Shown one piece after another: positions 12,586 to 24,553 of a DNA stretch of 64,000 bases (the first letter of the stretch is position 1; every line of letters starts with the position of its first letter). Origin of the DNA: Echinarachnius parma (taxonomy: Eukaryota > Echinodermata > Echinoidea > Clypeasteroida > Echinarachniidae); contig JBAMJV010010655.1 in the NCBI GenBank assembly GCA_037951105.1, forward strand, positions 29,197 through 93,196, written 5' to 3'. The notes beneath the pieces were generated by a model. It saw nothing but the letters and a program-made list of their open reading frames with translations, ran no database searches and was not told the DNA's origin. Both the position numbers and the translations under genes were made by a program.

Positions 12586-13446
12586 CTTGTAATCTTAACA
12601 GGTGAAATGGGTTAACTCTATAGAACTAATGTTCAAAAAATGATACTAAAGAATTTGTAGGTGTATGACAAGAAGACATTTGAATAACATTCATATCTAT
12701 TGTGTTCAAATATGACTGTTTATTTTATTAGCAAATCAATGTAAGTTTATACGAAGGTTGCTTATTGATTACCCGCCGCACAAGTGTCAGTATATTCAAA
12801 GCAATTTACAGTGGCGAATATACTTATTCGGGGTTTTAAAAAAATACCTGTGTTAAAAAAATAACAATGCAAGGATTCACGTGAATATCTCGTCTTTAAA
12901 AACGGTCCATTATTTTGGAAGCATCAGATTATTAGTTTGATAATTTGTATGGTTTCTTAAATTCTAAATTGTAATATTCTTTGTTAAATTTTACACTCTC
13001 AATTTTAAATTTAATTTGGAAATTGGAATGTAATTGTAATATCAGGGTAAATTACAAATTATAATCATATATATCGTGTGCATGTATAGTATTTGTTTAA
13101 AAAGATAATAAAGCGTAGCACCAAACTAATAATATTTGCTTGGTTTTGTGCCTCGTTTAGTTAAATGTATTTAAATGAGATTATATCAAATGCCATCATA
13201 TTGAAAATACAGTTACGCTCAAATACTCCCAGTTATAACTATAACTATGATTTCATTTATTCTATACACTTCCTTCAAAGATATTCATAATGCATCGCCT
13301 CCATCAATATAATCATCTTGTATGCCGTGTGCCAATTTTAGATTTATAAAATTTAAGTTACAAGCAACCTAAAAATCGTACCGAATAAGATCAAATGATT
13401 ATCTAATAATGAATGTTTCACAAGGAAACAAAAAAAGCTTCCATTA

Positions 13447-13682
13447 TCCCAGGTCGAAATTCCCATAGATCCAAAACCCATAGGAACTGTGTCCCATAGA
13501 AACCCATAGGCATATTGGTTTCTATGGGTTTCAATAGGGAAATTGGAACATGGCTTTCTATGGGTTTTTATGGGACCCATTTTTATTTCCCATTGGATTC
13601 CCATAGAAATTTCCCATAGGATTCCAATAGGATTCCCATAGAAATTCCCCATATAAATTTTGCATGAGAATTTCCCATTGAC
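13447..13682. repeat. CCCATAG/CTATGGG-rich degenerate tandem repeat (copy 2 end)
   Basis: Counterpart of 6361-6590 at the end of tandem copy 2. It is followed by unrelated sequence containing gacacttctaatagag. No coding potential. Confidence 0.8.
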
Positions 13683-14990
13683 ACTTCTAATAGAGATATA
13701 CCAGTTACATTCTCTCATAGAGAATTAATAAATGATTATTCATACTTATATTTTCATTATCAACCTCTTCAGACAATAGGCAATAGGGCAATATGTCAAG
13801 CAAGGCATTGCCTATTGTAGACATGGTAGAAGAGGGTTAAAGAATTTAATTTAAAGCTCAACAATACATTGAGGTATATGTATTTGCAGTTAAAATACTT
13901 TTCCTTGGTTAGTAAAATATTCTATCATATTTATATTATTTCTGGAATATTAAATCCTATCTAGGAATTGAAAATGAGGTAAATAAATTTATTATATATG
14001 ATTTCATCAAAATACAAACCAGTAAAAGACATGTGTGTTAAACAAATACCAAATACATCATATGTTGTTGTATGAATGCTATGCATCAGTCTTGCATGAA
14101 TATGCACATTTTCTATTGGTTTCTATGGGTCTGTTGGTTTATATGGGTCGTATAGGTTTCTATAGGTCCCATGGGTTTCCATGGGTCCTATGGGTTTCTG
14201 CATTAAAAGCAGGTGAAATTGGTTATTATAGTCTTATCTTCGAAGAATGAGAATGCAAACAAATATTGTAATGTGTATGACAAGATACAATTTTAGTAAA
14301 ATGCATACTTTCTTCTGTTCAAATTTACAGTTTTAATGTTTCACTTATGTTTAAGATGTTTGTTTTTTCTGATTTGTTATCAGTTATTTCCAGATTTGCT
14401 TTTCAATAATAACAAATCTGAATGAAATTATTCTGTAAATCAATGTAAGTTTATACGTGTATAGGCGCTATCAAAATCAAATGGCTAGAAGAGACATCAA
14501 ACACATAAGTACATGTGTACCGGTACATAATATCGATACTATACATATGAAATAATGACGCGTTTTACTATAATATTGAGACTGTTTCCACCTGTTAACA
14601 AACAAAACCAGCCCGATAAAACGTATTTTCAATTACTTACCCTGATAAATATCTCCTAATAATAGTTTCGGTGCGAAATTCTGAAAGTAAACCTTTATTA
14701 TAATTGGCAGAAAATGTGGAAGACTTTGTCGATGTACCTTGTCTCAGTTTTCAGCAAGTCCGTGTGTATAATACGTAGTCATAACGCTGAATGATTATCA
14801 CGACCGACCAACGCGAAAGCTCGTGATCTTGATATGGCAAGCCTTTTGTTAATAAACTCTGTTTTCCCAGATTTACTGAGTTTATCACCAGATAACACAG
14901 TTTATCGACTTATTGCGCAAGTTCTAGTTCTAGCTCTAATGTAATCCTCATCAACGACTGTTTAGCATCTAGATGAGGGTAAAGTTCCTG
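13683..14990. repeat. Gene-free segment; contains left part of a diverged segmental duplication
   Basis: No gene found. 14,205-14,460 is a diverged relative of 5425-5710 in the tandem unit. 14,460-14,790 is clearly related to 24,785-25,130, sharing gttttactataatattgaga, cgataaaacgtattttcaat and the phrase cagcaagtccatgtgta or close variants. The right-hand continuation of this duplication lies at about 19,970-20,345 and 25,290-25,550. The left copy was therefore split by the LINE/foldback block between 14,800 and 19,970. Confidence 0.65.
14117..14201. repeat. Third CTATGGG-type repeat block
   Basis: Repeats of ggtttctatgggt, ggtcctatgggtt and variants, related to the blocks that end each 7.2-kb unit. 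It sits just left of a diverged relative of the unit's right-hand segment (14,205-14,460). Confidence 0.65.
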
Positions 14991-14994
14991 AAAA

Positions 14995-15091
14995 GGGAAC
15001 TAAATAGTTTCAAGAGCCACCTTGAACTGTTCCAAAGAAGGCAGTTCGACGATGTTCTGTGGTAGCTCGTCCCAGTCCTTAAGTGTCCTAG
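14995..15091 (-). mobile_element. LINE ORF2 C-terminal end, downstream piece
   Basis: The minus strand encodes RTLKDWDELPQNIVELPSLE followed by QFKVALETI and a stop. This W..LP...V...S...FK pattern is the usual last segment of non-LTR retrotransposon ORF2 proteins. It continues the fragment at 17,475-17,772 but is separated from it by the 2.4-kb inverted-repeat element. Clade not determined. Confidence 0.7.
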
Positions 15092-17474
15092 TAGGCGGAG
15101 GGCCAAAGTCGAAAAAAGTGACTTTAGGTTGCCAGATCTCCACAACAAGTTTAGACCGATTTTAATTGCAAGTATTTTTAATGAGACAACATAATTCAGA
15201 GGTCTACCTCAAAATGTTTGTTGCGAACACCTCCAAATCCAAGATGGTGTCCAACAAAGCAATTGTTTTGTCTTGCTATATATAATTGGCGAGATTTCCC
15301 AAACGACACCTCAAATCAGCATTATTTTGCAACCATATTAAAGACAATATAATTTTCTATAATCTGATACCAAACACTATGGGGTTCAAGATAGTTAACA
15401 CGGTCATTTTTAGCCCAAAACTCAAATATTAGGCATTTTTTCCCAACAATATGAAATTATTGATTTACATAATTACGCATAAATCAATAATTGCATTAGC
15501 AGTTGAATTAATACTTTTCAGAAAACTGTCCAATTATATCAACAATACTCTGTGAAAAATTCAAGTGTGTACCGTATCTGAACACAAAGTTATAGTACTT
15601 GGAAGTCAGCATTTGATATCGACAAAACGGGTAGTTTTGCATGATTTCTCATGCTGTACAGGGTGTCTCAAAAATGTGTAATCTTGATTATAGGATTTGT
15701 ATACCAAATGATTGCGTCAATCTCGGGATACCTTCAATTCCAGTTACGAAATATCAACAAAACCACCATTTCCTGTAATATGATGAATATTCCACCATCA
15801 TTTTGCAATCCGCGTAGATGTCGTGTCTGTCTTGTATTTATTTAACTGCATTTATCATGTTTATCATAAATCATGCGCTAATAATGAACTTAATTCCACT
15901 CCACAAGGAGCATTCCAGTCAACTGCATACTGACGCGCCTGCTGTGCATATTGCGAATTCGAATCATACTGGGTGCCCATGATGTGTTTAAAACATTGTC
16001 AAGATCATGTTCATTATCTTGAGTGAGTGTTTTACTGAAGTACATAATATGCGGGACATAATATGTGCAGAGCGTATAGATTCGAACACCATCGTGATCG
16101 CAAGGCACGCACCGTTCATGCCCTTCATATCTTATTACATGTACCTGGAGACCATAAAGGTCTATACAAATTGGCTGACTTAGTATCAAAACGAAACAAA
16201 CTCAATTGCTAAACCAATAGGTACACCACCGAAAAGCCTCAGCAAGCCGAATGTTTATTTTGTGTGCACTACACTGTACTCGTGTAACCATGGTAACAAC
16301 AGCCGATTATGGACAGAAATATACCAAATCACCAAATATTTCTTTTAAAAACTTAAAATTAGCAGGTTAACGGTGTCATTTTACATGTGATTTGTTTTCC
16401 TTCATGTTCACGCGAAAATTAGTGTGCATAATGCGGCTTGAAGTAGCCAGATATATGATTTATTGTATTTCTATTGTTGTTGTTACTATGGTTACAAATG
16501 TACAAGGTGGTACAAAAAGTTATTGTACAATAAACATAATAGCCTATTCAAAGTTTTTTTCGAACCCTGAAAAAGTCTAGCTAACTGTGGTGTTCCAAAT
16601 AATAATCATTTTAAAAATATGATTATACAGATAATTATGGTCGGTCCAACTGTGAAGGACGCGCGCCTCTCATTCGAATATTGCACTAAATAGTACACTT
16701 TGTATAAAGGATTTATTATTGCAGTGAAATTACCAATACACTTTTTTCGTGTATTGCAAACCGATGGCGGCATATTCATGACATAAAAGAAGGAAACTGA
16801 AGGTTTTATTGAAAACAGGAATAAACAACATGTCATTATTTAGGAGCATTTCTTGAATAAAGTCCGTAAACAAGAATTACATTTATCGGGGCACCCTGTA
16901 TAGCATTCGAAATCGTACAAAATTGCTGTATTTGTCGATATCAAATGCTGACTTCCAGTTATCATAACTTTTTGTTCAGATACGGTACACACTTGAAATT
17001 TTCACAGAGTATTGTTGATATAACTGGGCAGTTTTCTGAAAAGTACTAATTCAACGCCTAATGCAATTATTGACTTATGCCGAATTATGTAAATCAATAA
17101 TTTCATATTTTGCGGGAAAATGCCTAAAATTTGAGTTTGGGACTAAAAATGACCGTGTTACATATCCTGAAACCCATGAAATTTGGTATCAGATTATAGG
17201 AAATGTTATTGTCTTTAATATGGTTGCAAAATCATGCTAATTGTTGGTGTCGTTTGGGAAATCTCGCCAGTTATCTATAGTAAGTCAAAACGGCTACTTC
17301 TTTGGACGCCATCTTGGATTTGGAGGTGTTCGCAACAAATTTTTTGAGGTAGACCTCTGAATTAATTTGTCTTATTAACAATACTTGCAAATAAAATTGG
17401 TTTAAACTTGTTGTGGAGATCTGGCAACCTAAGTCCTTAAGGAAGCCACTTTTTCGACTTTGGCCCTCCGCCTA
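15092..17474. mobile_element. Large foldback element with ~570-bp inverted arms
   Basis: The left arm (15,092 to about 15,655) and right arm (about 16,902 to 17,474) are inverted copies over more than 550 bp. Both start TAGGCGGAGGGCCAAAGTCG. They share gttgccagatctccacaac, cacctccaaatccaagatgg and cagcatttgatatcgacaaa, allowing for strand. The element interrupts a LINE tail. The loop is occupied by another TIR element (15,657-16,900). Arms differ by roughly one base in eight to ten, so the palindrome is old. Confidence 0.85.
15657..16900. mobile_element. mariner-like TIR element in the loop of the foldback
   Basis: Ends are TACAGGGTGTCTCAAAAATG on the left and, reversed, TACAGGGTGCCCCGATAAAT on the right, at TA dinucleotides. 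CAGGGTGTC-type ends and TA targets are typical of Tc1/mariner elements. No DDE/D transposase was recognised in the 1.2-kb interior, so it is non-autonomous or decayed. Confidence 0.65.
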
Positions 17475-17772
17475 TAGGGAAATAAATCGATTTGTAAGTG
17501 TCCATTAACAAGATTGAAGAGCCAAGTCTCATATATAGTTGTTGTTGACTGTTCCTTGTAGTTCGCTCCCTTGGTTGTATGCAATCCGGTATCGGAATCG
17601 CAAATATATTGTTTGCTATCTTGTAGAACATTGATAGTCGTGCCCGTTCTCTTCTTTCTTCTAGAGTTGGGAGGTTAAGTTGTTCTCTCATGAATGTAAC
17701 ATGCATTCGACAGCTCTTACTCGGGCTAATTATATCGTACACAAAATGAAGTACGTGGAAATAAAACTTCAT
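17475..17772 (-). mobile_element. LINE ORF2 C-terminal end, upstream piece
   Basis: The minus strand encodes MREQLNLPTLEERRERARLS, then MFYKI and DTYKSIYFP. This is the typical post-reverse-transcriptase tail of a non-LTR retrotransposon. The frame is interrupted directly after FP by the foldback element's TAGGCGGAGGGCC terminus. The next expected residues (RTLKDW...) are found at the far side near 15,090. Truncated at its 5' end; inactive. Confidence 0.7.
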
Positions 17773-19480
17773 ATTCTCAGCTTTATGACAAACAATATTC
17801 TATTAAATTTGATTAGAAAAAAGTTACGTCAAAACGTCGATACAAAATACATCTCTTTTATTATTGCCCTATCTAGCGCACACACTTCATGCAATTGGTC
17901 GCCCGGTTTGCAAAGTGTTCATTTCTTCCACTCTTATTCAATCAATATTATAGCTATACAAAAATGAAGCACCGGCTATGGAAATGACAGGAGATTTCCT
18001 TTTCATTGATAATAATGTCATTGTTATTGGATACAAATAATCTCCGTCATTTTTTACAGCAAATTAAGCTTACAATAAAAATAAAATAAAATGTTTGCTT
18101 AATAACGTAAAATCATCAAGGTGCATTTGTTTATACACAAAATGCAGCCATCCTCTTCGGAAAACGATACAATTCGAGTGCTGTTCGGGGTACGATTTGT
18201 CCTTGTATGTTGCCTCAAGTGCCCCCAAAAAGTATACAGTAAATACCGCGTCTAGATACCATAATTTTCACAATTACGGTCTCTTTAAGTAATTTTCCCT
18301 CAAGAAAAAGAATTTGGCAGTTATTTCCCATGAAATCAATCAATTTTGTTGTAATTAGTAAATATCTAATTGTTCTGGGAACTCCCCTTTTAAAGGGACT
18401 GTCCTCCTTTTACAAATCGTCTGAACAGTTTCCAGTAGACGGATGAGAATGTATGTAACACACACACACACACAAATTCAGATCGAACAACCGTGTGATT
18501 TGGATTCTACGAATGAAAAATGAATGCGTCCCTCCACCGAACTATATCTCGGTCAATAAATGATTTTAACTGATTTAGCATGATATTACAACAGTATTGT
18601 ACTTATTCTTGTAAAGGTATTGTGAGACTGATATTTGTAAAGGTATGACACGGAAAAGTTCTCGACAATGAAGTATATACAATTACATGTAGTCAGTTTT
18701 AGCGAGTCTTAGTTATTTTGATTAGCATTTGTTTACGCCGTTTACGCTGTGCGCGGTTCACGTAGGGGTCACGTACAGCGACGCGGAATCCCTGGAATGC
18801 GCCGGCACTATCCTGAGCAAAATTATGCACGGCTGAATACTCGTATAATGCACAATTAAACGCGTGCTGTCGTTTTATTATGTTGAGGTCTATAACTCCA
18901 CGAAAAAGCCCTACATTTATCAGGCAAGCTGTTAAATGACAGTTTCTTTGATATAAAACAATAACCTCGCAGCTTTTGAAATTTGGCTTGCAAAAGGGTA
19001 GTCCCTTTAAATCGGCAAAATGTGACGTCATCTAAAGAACTTCGCCCCGTACACGACGCCTTTCTAAATCCTGTAGATGACGTAAGCCGATGAATTGTCA
19101 ATCACATTATCACGCTGCTGATTTTGGACCCTAAATGTGGGCTGCTAAGAGAGATTTGGCATCAGCAAATTAGCCTAAAATCACTACTGTGTTTTTTTCA
19201 TGGAGTTTTTTTTTTCGGCAGACCTAGTTTACAAGTCATCAAATCACTATGGAATAAGTGCCAACGTACGTTGCATTTTTTTGTTCCTTTAATTTACAAT
19301 CAATTTACCTTATATGGATGTGGATACATTTTTAGCAATGCATGCAGTTTATTAATGTAAAAAATATCAGATTTGCACGATATTTAGCATTCTTTTCACG
19401 TGCGATCTGTGGAAAATGCCGGCATGATCCATTAATACAAAATAGGGGTGTGCAACGTACGTGAGTGAGTGAGGAAGCAA
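17773..19480. other. Gene-free stretch
   Basis: I see no gene, RNA or clear element here apart from a short (CA)n run near 18,461-18,474. Codon-like stretches are short and lack splice or similarity support. The base composition is AT-rich like the rest. Confidence 0.5.
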
Positions 19481-19701
19481 TACCGTAGAACACCATCGTC
19501 AAGCACCCCCAAGCACCAATATGCATCTTGCTTTTAAAGAGCGCCCGCTCTCTGTCCAAACGGGAAACTTTAATCAAGAATGCAAATAATGGTGAGGAAT
19601 ATTCATGAGGATAATTATGGAGGTGAATCTCATGGAAACGTCTTTAAAAGCAAGATGCGTACAGGTGCTTGGTGGGTGCTTGACGATGGTGTTCTACGGT
19701 A
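19481..19701. mobile_element. Foldback element with ~55-bp inverted ends
   Basis: The left end taccgtagaacaccatcgtc continues through aagcac...gcatcttgcttttaaag. The right end repeats this in inverse orientation and finishes gacgatggtgttctacggta. The central 90 bp is unique. No coding potential. Confidence 0.85.
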
Positions 19702-19969
19702 TAGTTACCTTGCACATTTGTTACAGAAGGACTGTGATTTCGTATCACTAAGCCCACTACACAAACGGCTTAATATGTCGCAAACGGCTTACCATGGCGC
19801 AAACGGCTTACCATATCAAACAATTGGGTTTATCACTATTAAACTAAGTTGATCTTGTGATATCTTGTGTACATCTGAGAAAACTATGTACATCTGGTAA
19901 TACAATAAGTTTACCTGAGAAAAACTGAGTTTATCGACTTTTTGCTCAAACGGCTTACCATAGACGAAT

Positions 19970-20410
19970 GGTTGGACAGGTCTCCATGATGTAAAGTTTG
20001 CTGAGCATGCGCAATATCAATTTGCAAGTTCATTATTTATTATAATTTTAGTATTGTTTTAAAATGTTACTATATAATCAGTGTCATTCAATTTCTTCTA
20101 ATTTTCAACGATTTATTTTATTTCTTTTATAAAATTAAGTGAACGAAACAAATGGTTGTTACTGTTTTTTGTATCATAATTATAGTTTAAGTTCGCGAAC
20201 GAAGATAGAGACGACATGTCCATAATGCGTGGTTGGAGGCAGGCGGGTGGCTGACTTAGCTAATGCTTGCAAGGTGAAACTAAAGTTGACGGAACTTAGC
20301 GATCAGTTTTGGCTAGAGAATATGCGCCTCGCACAGTATAAGTTGAACTGAATGAAATGAAATGAATTTTAATTGAAATGAAATGAAAGGAAATTATAAT
20401 AAATTATGAT
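19970..20410. repeat. Right half of left segmental-duplication copy, ending in (GAAAT)n
   Basis: Shares ggaacttagcgatcagttttgg-type sequence, the phrase tgtccataatg and the terminal gaaat microsatellite with 25,290-25,850. No gene. 20,411-20,990 shows nothing I can assign. Confidence 0.6.
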
Positions 20411-21023
20411 ATCTCATTTATAAGGTTGTCTGTACTAATAGTTTAGAAATCATACAATTTTTTATTTTCTTTGTTGAAAAGAATGGTCTTTAAAGCACAG
20501 CAAATATAAAGCGCTCACAAATAAGGTTCCGAAATGCTATTTTGAGCGTTTATAATTCCATCTTGTTTCTTTATTATCCCACATGAATGCGATATTACTG
20601 GAAGGCCTGTTTATACCCCTTACATAAATGCCCATTTGTAATGATTGTGTTACCGTTAATTTGCATTTGGTTTATACAATGTTATATGGGGCCAAGTCAA
20701 AAGTGAAAATGAAAATGAGAATACACGAAATACATTCATGAATGACCGCCTCAACAAAAAACTCTCTATCCTCCAAATAAAGGAGACTGCACTGTTCATG
20801 CTGTTGACAAAATTAAATTTGATACATTTTGCGACATTTACCTTTTGACTTTGCCAACATTATGGTGTAATACACATTCAATGGTTATATAATCACTACA
20901 CTTGAGGCAGCAATGTAAATGGATATAACGAAGCTTTCTAATGATACCAAATTAATTTAGGGTAATACAAACTCCAACTCCAACTGCATTTTCTTTTGTG
21001 AGCTGAGGGGTTTATATTATAAT

Positions 21024-21998
21024 ATATACTCCGCAAAAAAGGAAACTGAAATATTTCATATTTATGTACGATTAAGTGTACATTATCATATGTCAAATTA
21101 AAGGGAATTTAGTCTTCTACATGCAGGGTAAAAATTAAAGGTATAATCCTTCATGCATGAAACGCCATTGTCAAATAACAATAGCAAGGACTGTTTTAAA
21201 AAATAGCAAAAACAATAGAGGACCACACCATTCGACTGAAATGATAGTATTGATAATGATAGTTTCACTTATAACAAACAAAGTTGAATTATGACATTAT
21301 TTAACTTTGTTTGTTATGAACAAACTCTGAAAATACCAATTTTCCAATAAAACAGGGCCGGGTTATGAGAGCATCAACATACTGGTCTGTCTTTGAGGCA
21401 TAAAGCTTGTCTGTTGTATGTGTCCCCTGCCATTTTAACCATAGTTACCTAGAGAAATGACATGTTAAAGACTGCCCAACTGTTTGACCAAGGATGACAT
21501 CGGGTTTTGAAGATCTTTGGACTACGGAAGAATTCTTGAGAAGAATTTATACCAATTTTTCATGCTGAAATAAGGGCACAAACTGTGGTTTCGACTAAAT
21601 AACTTTTGCCATGGAATTCCACATTTTGTTACATTTGGATGAAAATAAAACTTATAACATTCACAAATTGACTTCAATTATACTTTTTATTGAGATAAAG
21701 ATAGAAAAGATCACATTTGTAATGAAAAATTATACCATGTCACGAATATAGCTTTTTAGATTATGCTCATCATCATTTATATGGTTGAGTGGATGTTAAA
21801 TTTTGCTATTTTTGAAAACAGACCTTGGTGTGGTTAATTGAACGTGACAAGTCATGCACGGATGATTCCGTCTGGATTTGATGCCAAAATTGAAGAGGGT
21901 CATTTCATCTTCAATTTGATATACAATATCACATATTTTATCGTAAATGAATATGAAATATTTTGTCTTATACAAGTGTCCAGTTTCTTTTTTATTAT
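21024..21998. mobile_element. Tc1/mariner-like TIR element in an older palindrome
   Basis: The left side contains CCGCAAAAAAGGAAACTG then gaaatatttcatatttatgt. The right side contains, in inverse orientation, aaaaaagaaactgg and aaatatttcatattcattta. Just outside both ends lies another inverted pair (tgtgagctgaggggttta on the left, taattatacaccccttagctcaca on the right), so the insertion is near the centre of a pre-existing palindrome. No transposase frame seen. Confidence 0.65.
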
Positions 21999-23483
21999 AT
22001 AATTATACACCCCTTAGCTCACAAAATTAAAATCATTGCGGTTGGGACCCCAGGAGTCTATTAATCGATCTAGTTTGGCGAGATGACAATGAAATTAATA
22101 AATGCATGACAACAGTACCGCCATTGTTGGCGTCGATCTGTGTCATTGTACTGTGTATGTACTCTTTGGAGCCCGTATACCATTATAATGGCAGCAGAAT
22201 GATAACAGCATAGATTATATACTCACATGTAGAGCGACAGGAGAAATATCAAGGAACTGCCACATTAATGCAGTTAATGTCAGTAAAATAAATTTGTTAT
22301 AGGGCATCACTTTATTTCCCATCTGATTTATTACGGAAGTAAAAAAAAAAAAAAGTTTATAAAGCATTGACACAATCAAATAAGACAACTACAACAAATT
22401 GAACACCATTCTGTGTATATTGCACGACAAGTGAAATAGCTAGAAGTTGTAATTGAAAGCAGAGCATACCATTGAACAAAACACAAATATCCCTTTTTCA
22501 ATATACAAATAAATGTTGTAAATTGTCAATAAGATATTTGAGATGATATAGATAGGTGAACATTCACAAACCACATATCAGATTTAAAGGGATAGTACAG
22601 TTCTAGTCAAACTTAATGTTAGTAACCAAAACGTGCGCTATATCATTACAAACTAATAGTTATAACTCAATACTGCTAAAAAAAACAACTAACAAACGGC
22701 TAAGTGAAAAGCCCGTTATCATTTAAAAAGCAACTGTTGAAACACAAAAGGGCGCTTTCTTAAAGCGCAATGGTATCAAACAATTTTTGTGTCAAATGTT
22801 TGAATGTGATGTTTTGTTACTTCGATTAGAAAAAAAAAACAGGTTAGCAACAACTATAACAATCCCTCTTTGGTATATTAAAAAAAAGTGTAAGCATTAC
22901 ATTTTGTCCTGAATAATTGTCGGGCCCACATTTATTCCAACTGGACATTTTATTTATATTTCAGCTATTTCTCAATCGATTTTGATCAAATAAAAGATTG
23001 TTTTATCTTTAATATCATGTGTTCCTCAATTATAATATTTTGTGTTTCATTACCTCATAAAATTCGATTTCCTGTAGCGTCGTCTTAACCAACATTAACT
23101 ATCCCTTTAACTTGTAATCTTTACAGGTGAAATGGGTTAACTCTATAGAACTAATGTTCAAAGAATGATACTAAACAATTTGTAGGTGTACGGCAAGAAG
23201 ACATTTGAATAACATTCATATCTATTATGTTCAAATATGACTGTTTCTTTTATTAGTTCCGTTTTTATATGGTATCTCTTTTACTTTGTATAGAAGATGG
23301 CATTATTTGTTCTGATCTTTTTACTGTTATTTGCAGATTTGCTTTTCAACAAAAAACAAAAACAAATGAAGCGATCTGCAAATCAATGTAAGTTTATACG
23401 AAGGTTGCTTATTGATTACCCGCCGCACAAGTGTCAGTATTATTCAAAGCAATTTACAGTGGCGAATATACTTATTCTGGGTT
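21998..23483. repeat. Third, partial and diverged copy of the 7.2-kb unit
   Basis: Matches about 3925-5785 of tandem copy 1 with roughly 3-5 percent differences. It contains a 527-bp family A MITE (22,584-23,110) that lacks the nested family B insert, so it preserves the empty site. It retains the segment deleted from copy 2 near 12,732. Homology stops at TTAA 23,484, where another family A MITE begins. Confidence 0.85.
22584..23110. mobile_element. TTAA MITE family A without nested insert
   Basis: Begins TTAAAGGGATAGTACAGTT and ends AACTATCCCTTTAA. Its 527-bp length is the un-nested form of the elements at 4504-5411 and 11,676-12,585. At 23,085-23,088 a single TTAA joins the two sequences that flank the 382-bp family B insertion in the other copies. 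Confidence 0.88.
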
Positions 23484-24047
23484 TTAAAGGGATAGTTTAG
23501 TTCTGGTAAGGAGAGTACAGTTTTAGTGAAACTGAATTTTAGTAACCAAAACCTGCATCATTACATTACAAACTAATAGTTATAACTAGAAAGGAACAAA
23601 AAATTACAAATGACGTAGTAAAGATCATGTTATCATTCAAAAAGAGCCGTTAAAACGTAAGAGGGTGCTCTCTAAACACTCATCGGTTTCAACCATTTTG
23701 AATAAAATATTGTGCATGTGATGCTTTGTTGAAATAGTGATTAGATAGGAAAATAACCAACAACTATTTAAATACCTATTTTGTAACTTTTTGAAAAGAG
23801 GAAGCATTTTTTTTGAATTTTTAACGGCTGGTTCAAAATTCTCTAATAAACCCGGGGCCCCGGGTTTATTACAAATTGTTATATTTATGGATATTTCAGC
23901 CGTTTCTGAACCGATTTTGATCAAACAAAGATGATTTTATTGTTTAAATATTATGCTCTTTCAAATTTTACACTCAGTTTTTCATTACCTCACAAACCAA
24001 TTAAGTAGTCTAGCGCCCTCTCTACCAAAACTCAACTTTCCCTTTAA
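23484..24047. mobile_element. TTAA MITE family A, with central perfect palindrome
   Basis: Starts TTAAAGGGATAGTTTAGTT and ends CAACTTTCCCTTTAA. The interior is inverted relative to 28,374-28,938 in places. It holds a 26-bp perfect palindrome centred on GGGGCCCC (23,845-23,870). No coding capacity. Confidence 0.85.
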
Positions 24048-24104
24048 CAAGATGATACAATAACCAAGTACGATATTTTATCTTTTTAGTACATTTGTAA
24101 CACT

Positions 24105-24539
24105 ATCCCTGATAGCAAAAACTGATACAAAATAATGACGTCTTATTTATGTCTATTTATGTCGTGTACGTCGTCTTAAAGACGTCGTAAATTGACGTCA
24201 AAAAGTGAAGATTTTGCACCCGCGCATTATAGACGTCATATTTTGACGTGGTAATGACGTCTTTTCGTCATAACAAGACGTCTGTTCGTCATAACAAGAC
24301 GTCTTTATTAAGACGTCATTTTTACGACGTCCTAATGACAAAAATTAATTGTGATAAAATGGCCTTAAAATGACGTCATTAAGACGTCTTCTATATGACA
24401 CAAATTATGGTGTCAAAATGGTTTTAAAAAGACGTCATAATGACAATGTAATCACGTTGTTTTATCCGACATACGACGTGTTTACCAGTTTACGACCAAA
24501 TTAAGTCGTCTTTAAGACGTCGGTCTGCTATCAGGGATA
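24105..24539. mobile_element. 435-bp TIR element packed with GACGTC
   Basis: Perfect 14-bp inverted ends: TATCCCTGATAGCA on the left and TGCTATCAGGGATA on the right. Inside I count 13 GACGTC palindromes, two of them full TGACGTCA sites (CRE-like, ATF/CREB-type). They are distributed through the element rather than in a simple tandem period. No open frame of note. Confidence 0.85.
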
Positions 24540-24553
24540 TTTGATATAATAAT

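Larger units (their letters stand above)
6591..13680. repeat. Tandem 7.2-kb unit, copy 2
   Basis: Second head-to-tail copy of the unit. It includes about 600 bp (6591-7200) whose counterpart in copy 1 lies left of the window. Private changes include a ~25-bp deletion near 11,513, where copies 1 and 3 keep the sequence, and a ~130-bp deletion near 12,732 corresponding to about 5554-5682 of copy 1. Homology ends in the CCCATAG-type block at about 13,447-13,682, as it does in copy 1 at 6590. Beyond this the sequence is unrelated. Confidence 0.88.

Noticed and set aside
1-13680. Pair of long terminal repeats of an LTR retrotransposon
   Set aside because: The repeats are 7 kb, head to tail and adjacent, with gene remnants inside; no primer-binding site, polypurine tract or gag-pol.
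15060-17510. Target-site duplication aagtgtcc flanking the big foldback
   Set aside because: The word arises on each side from LINE codons (gacacttac and ggacacttaag), not at the element edges; the actual edge duplication is at most TA or CTA.
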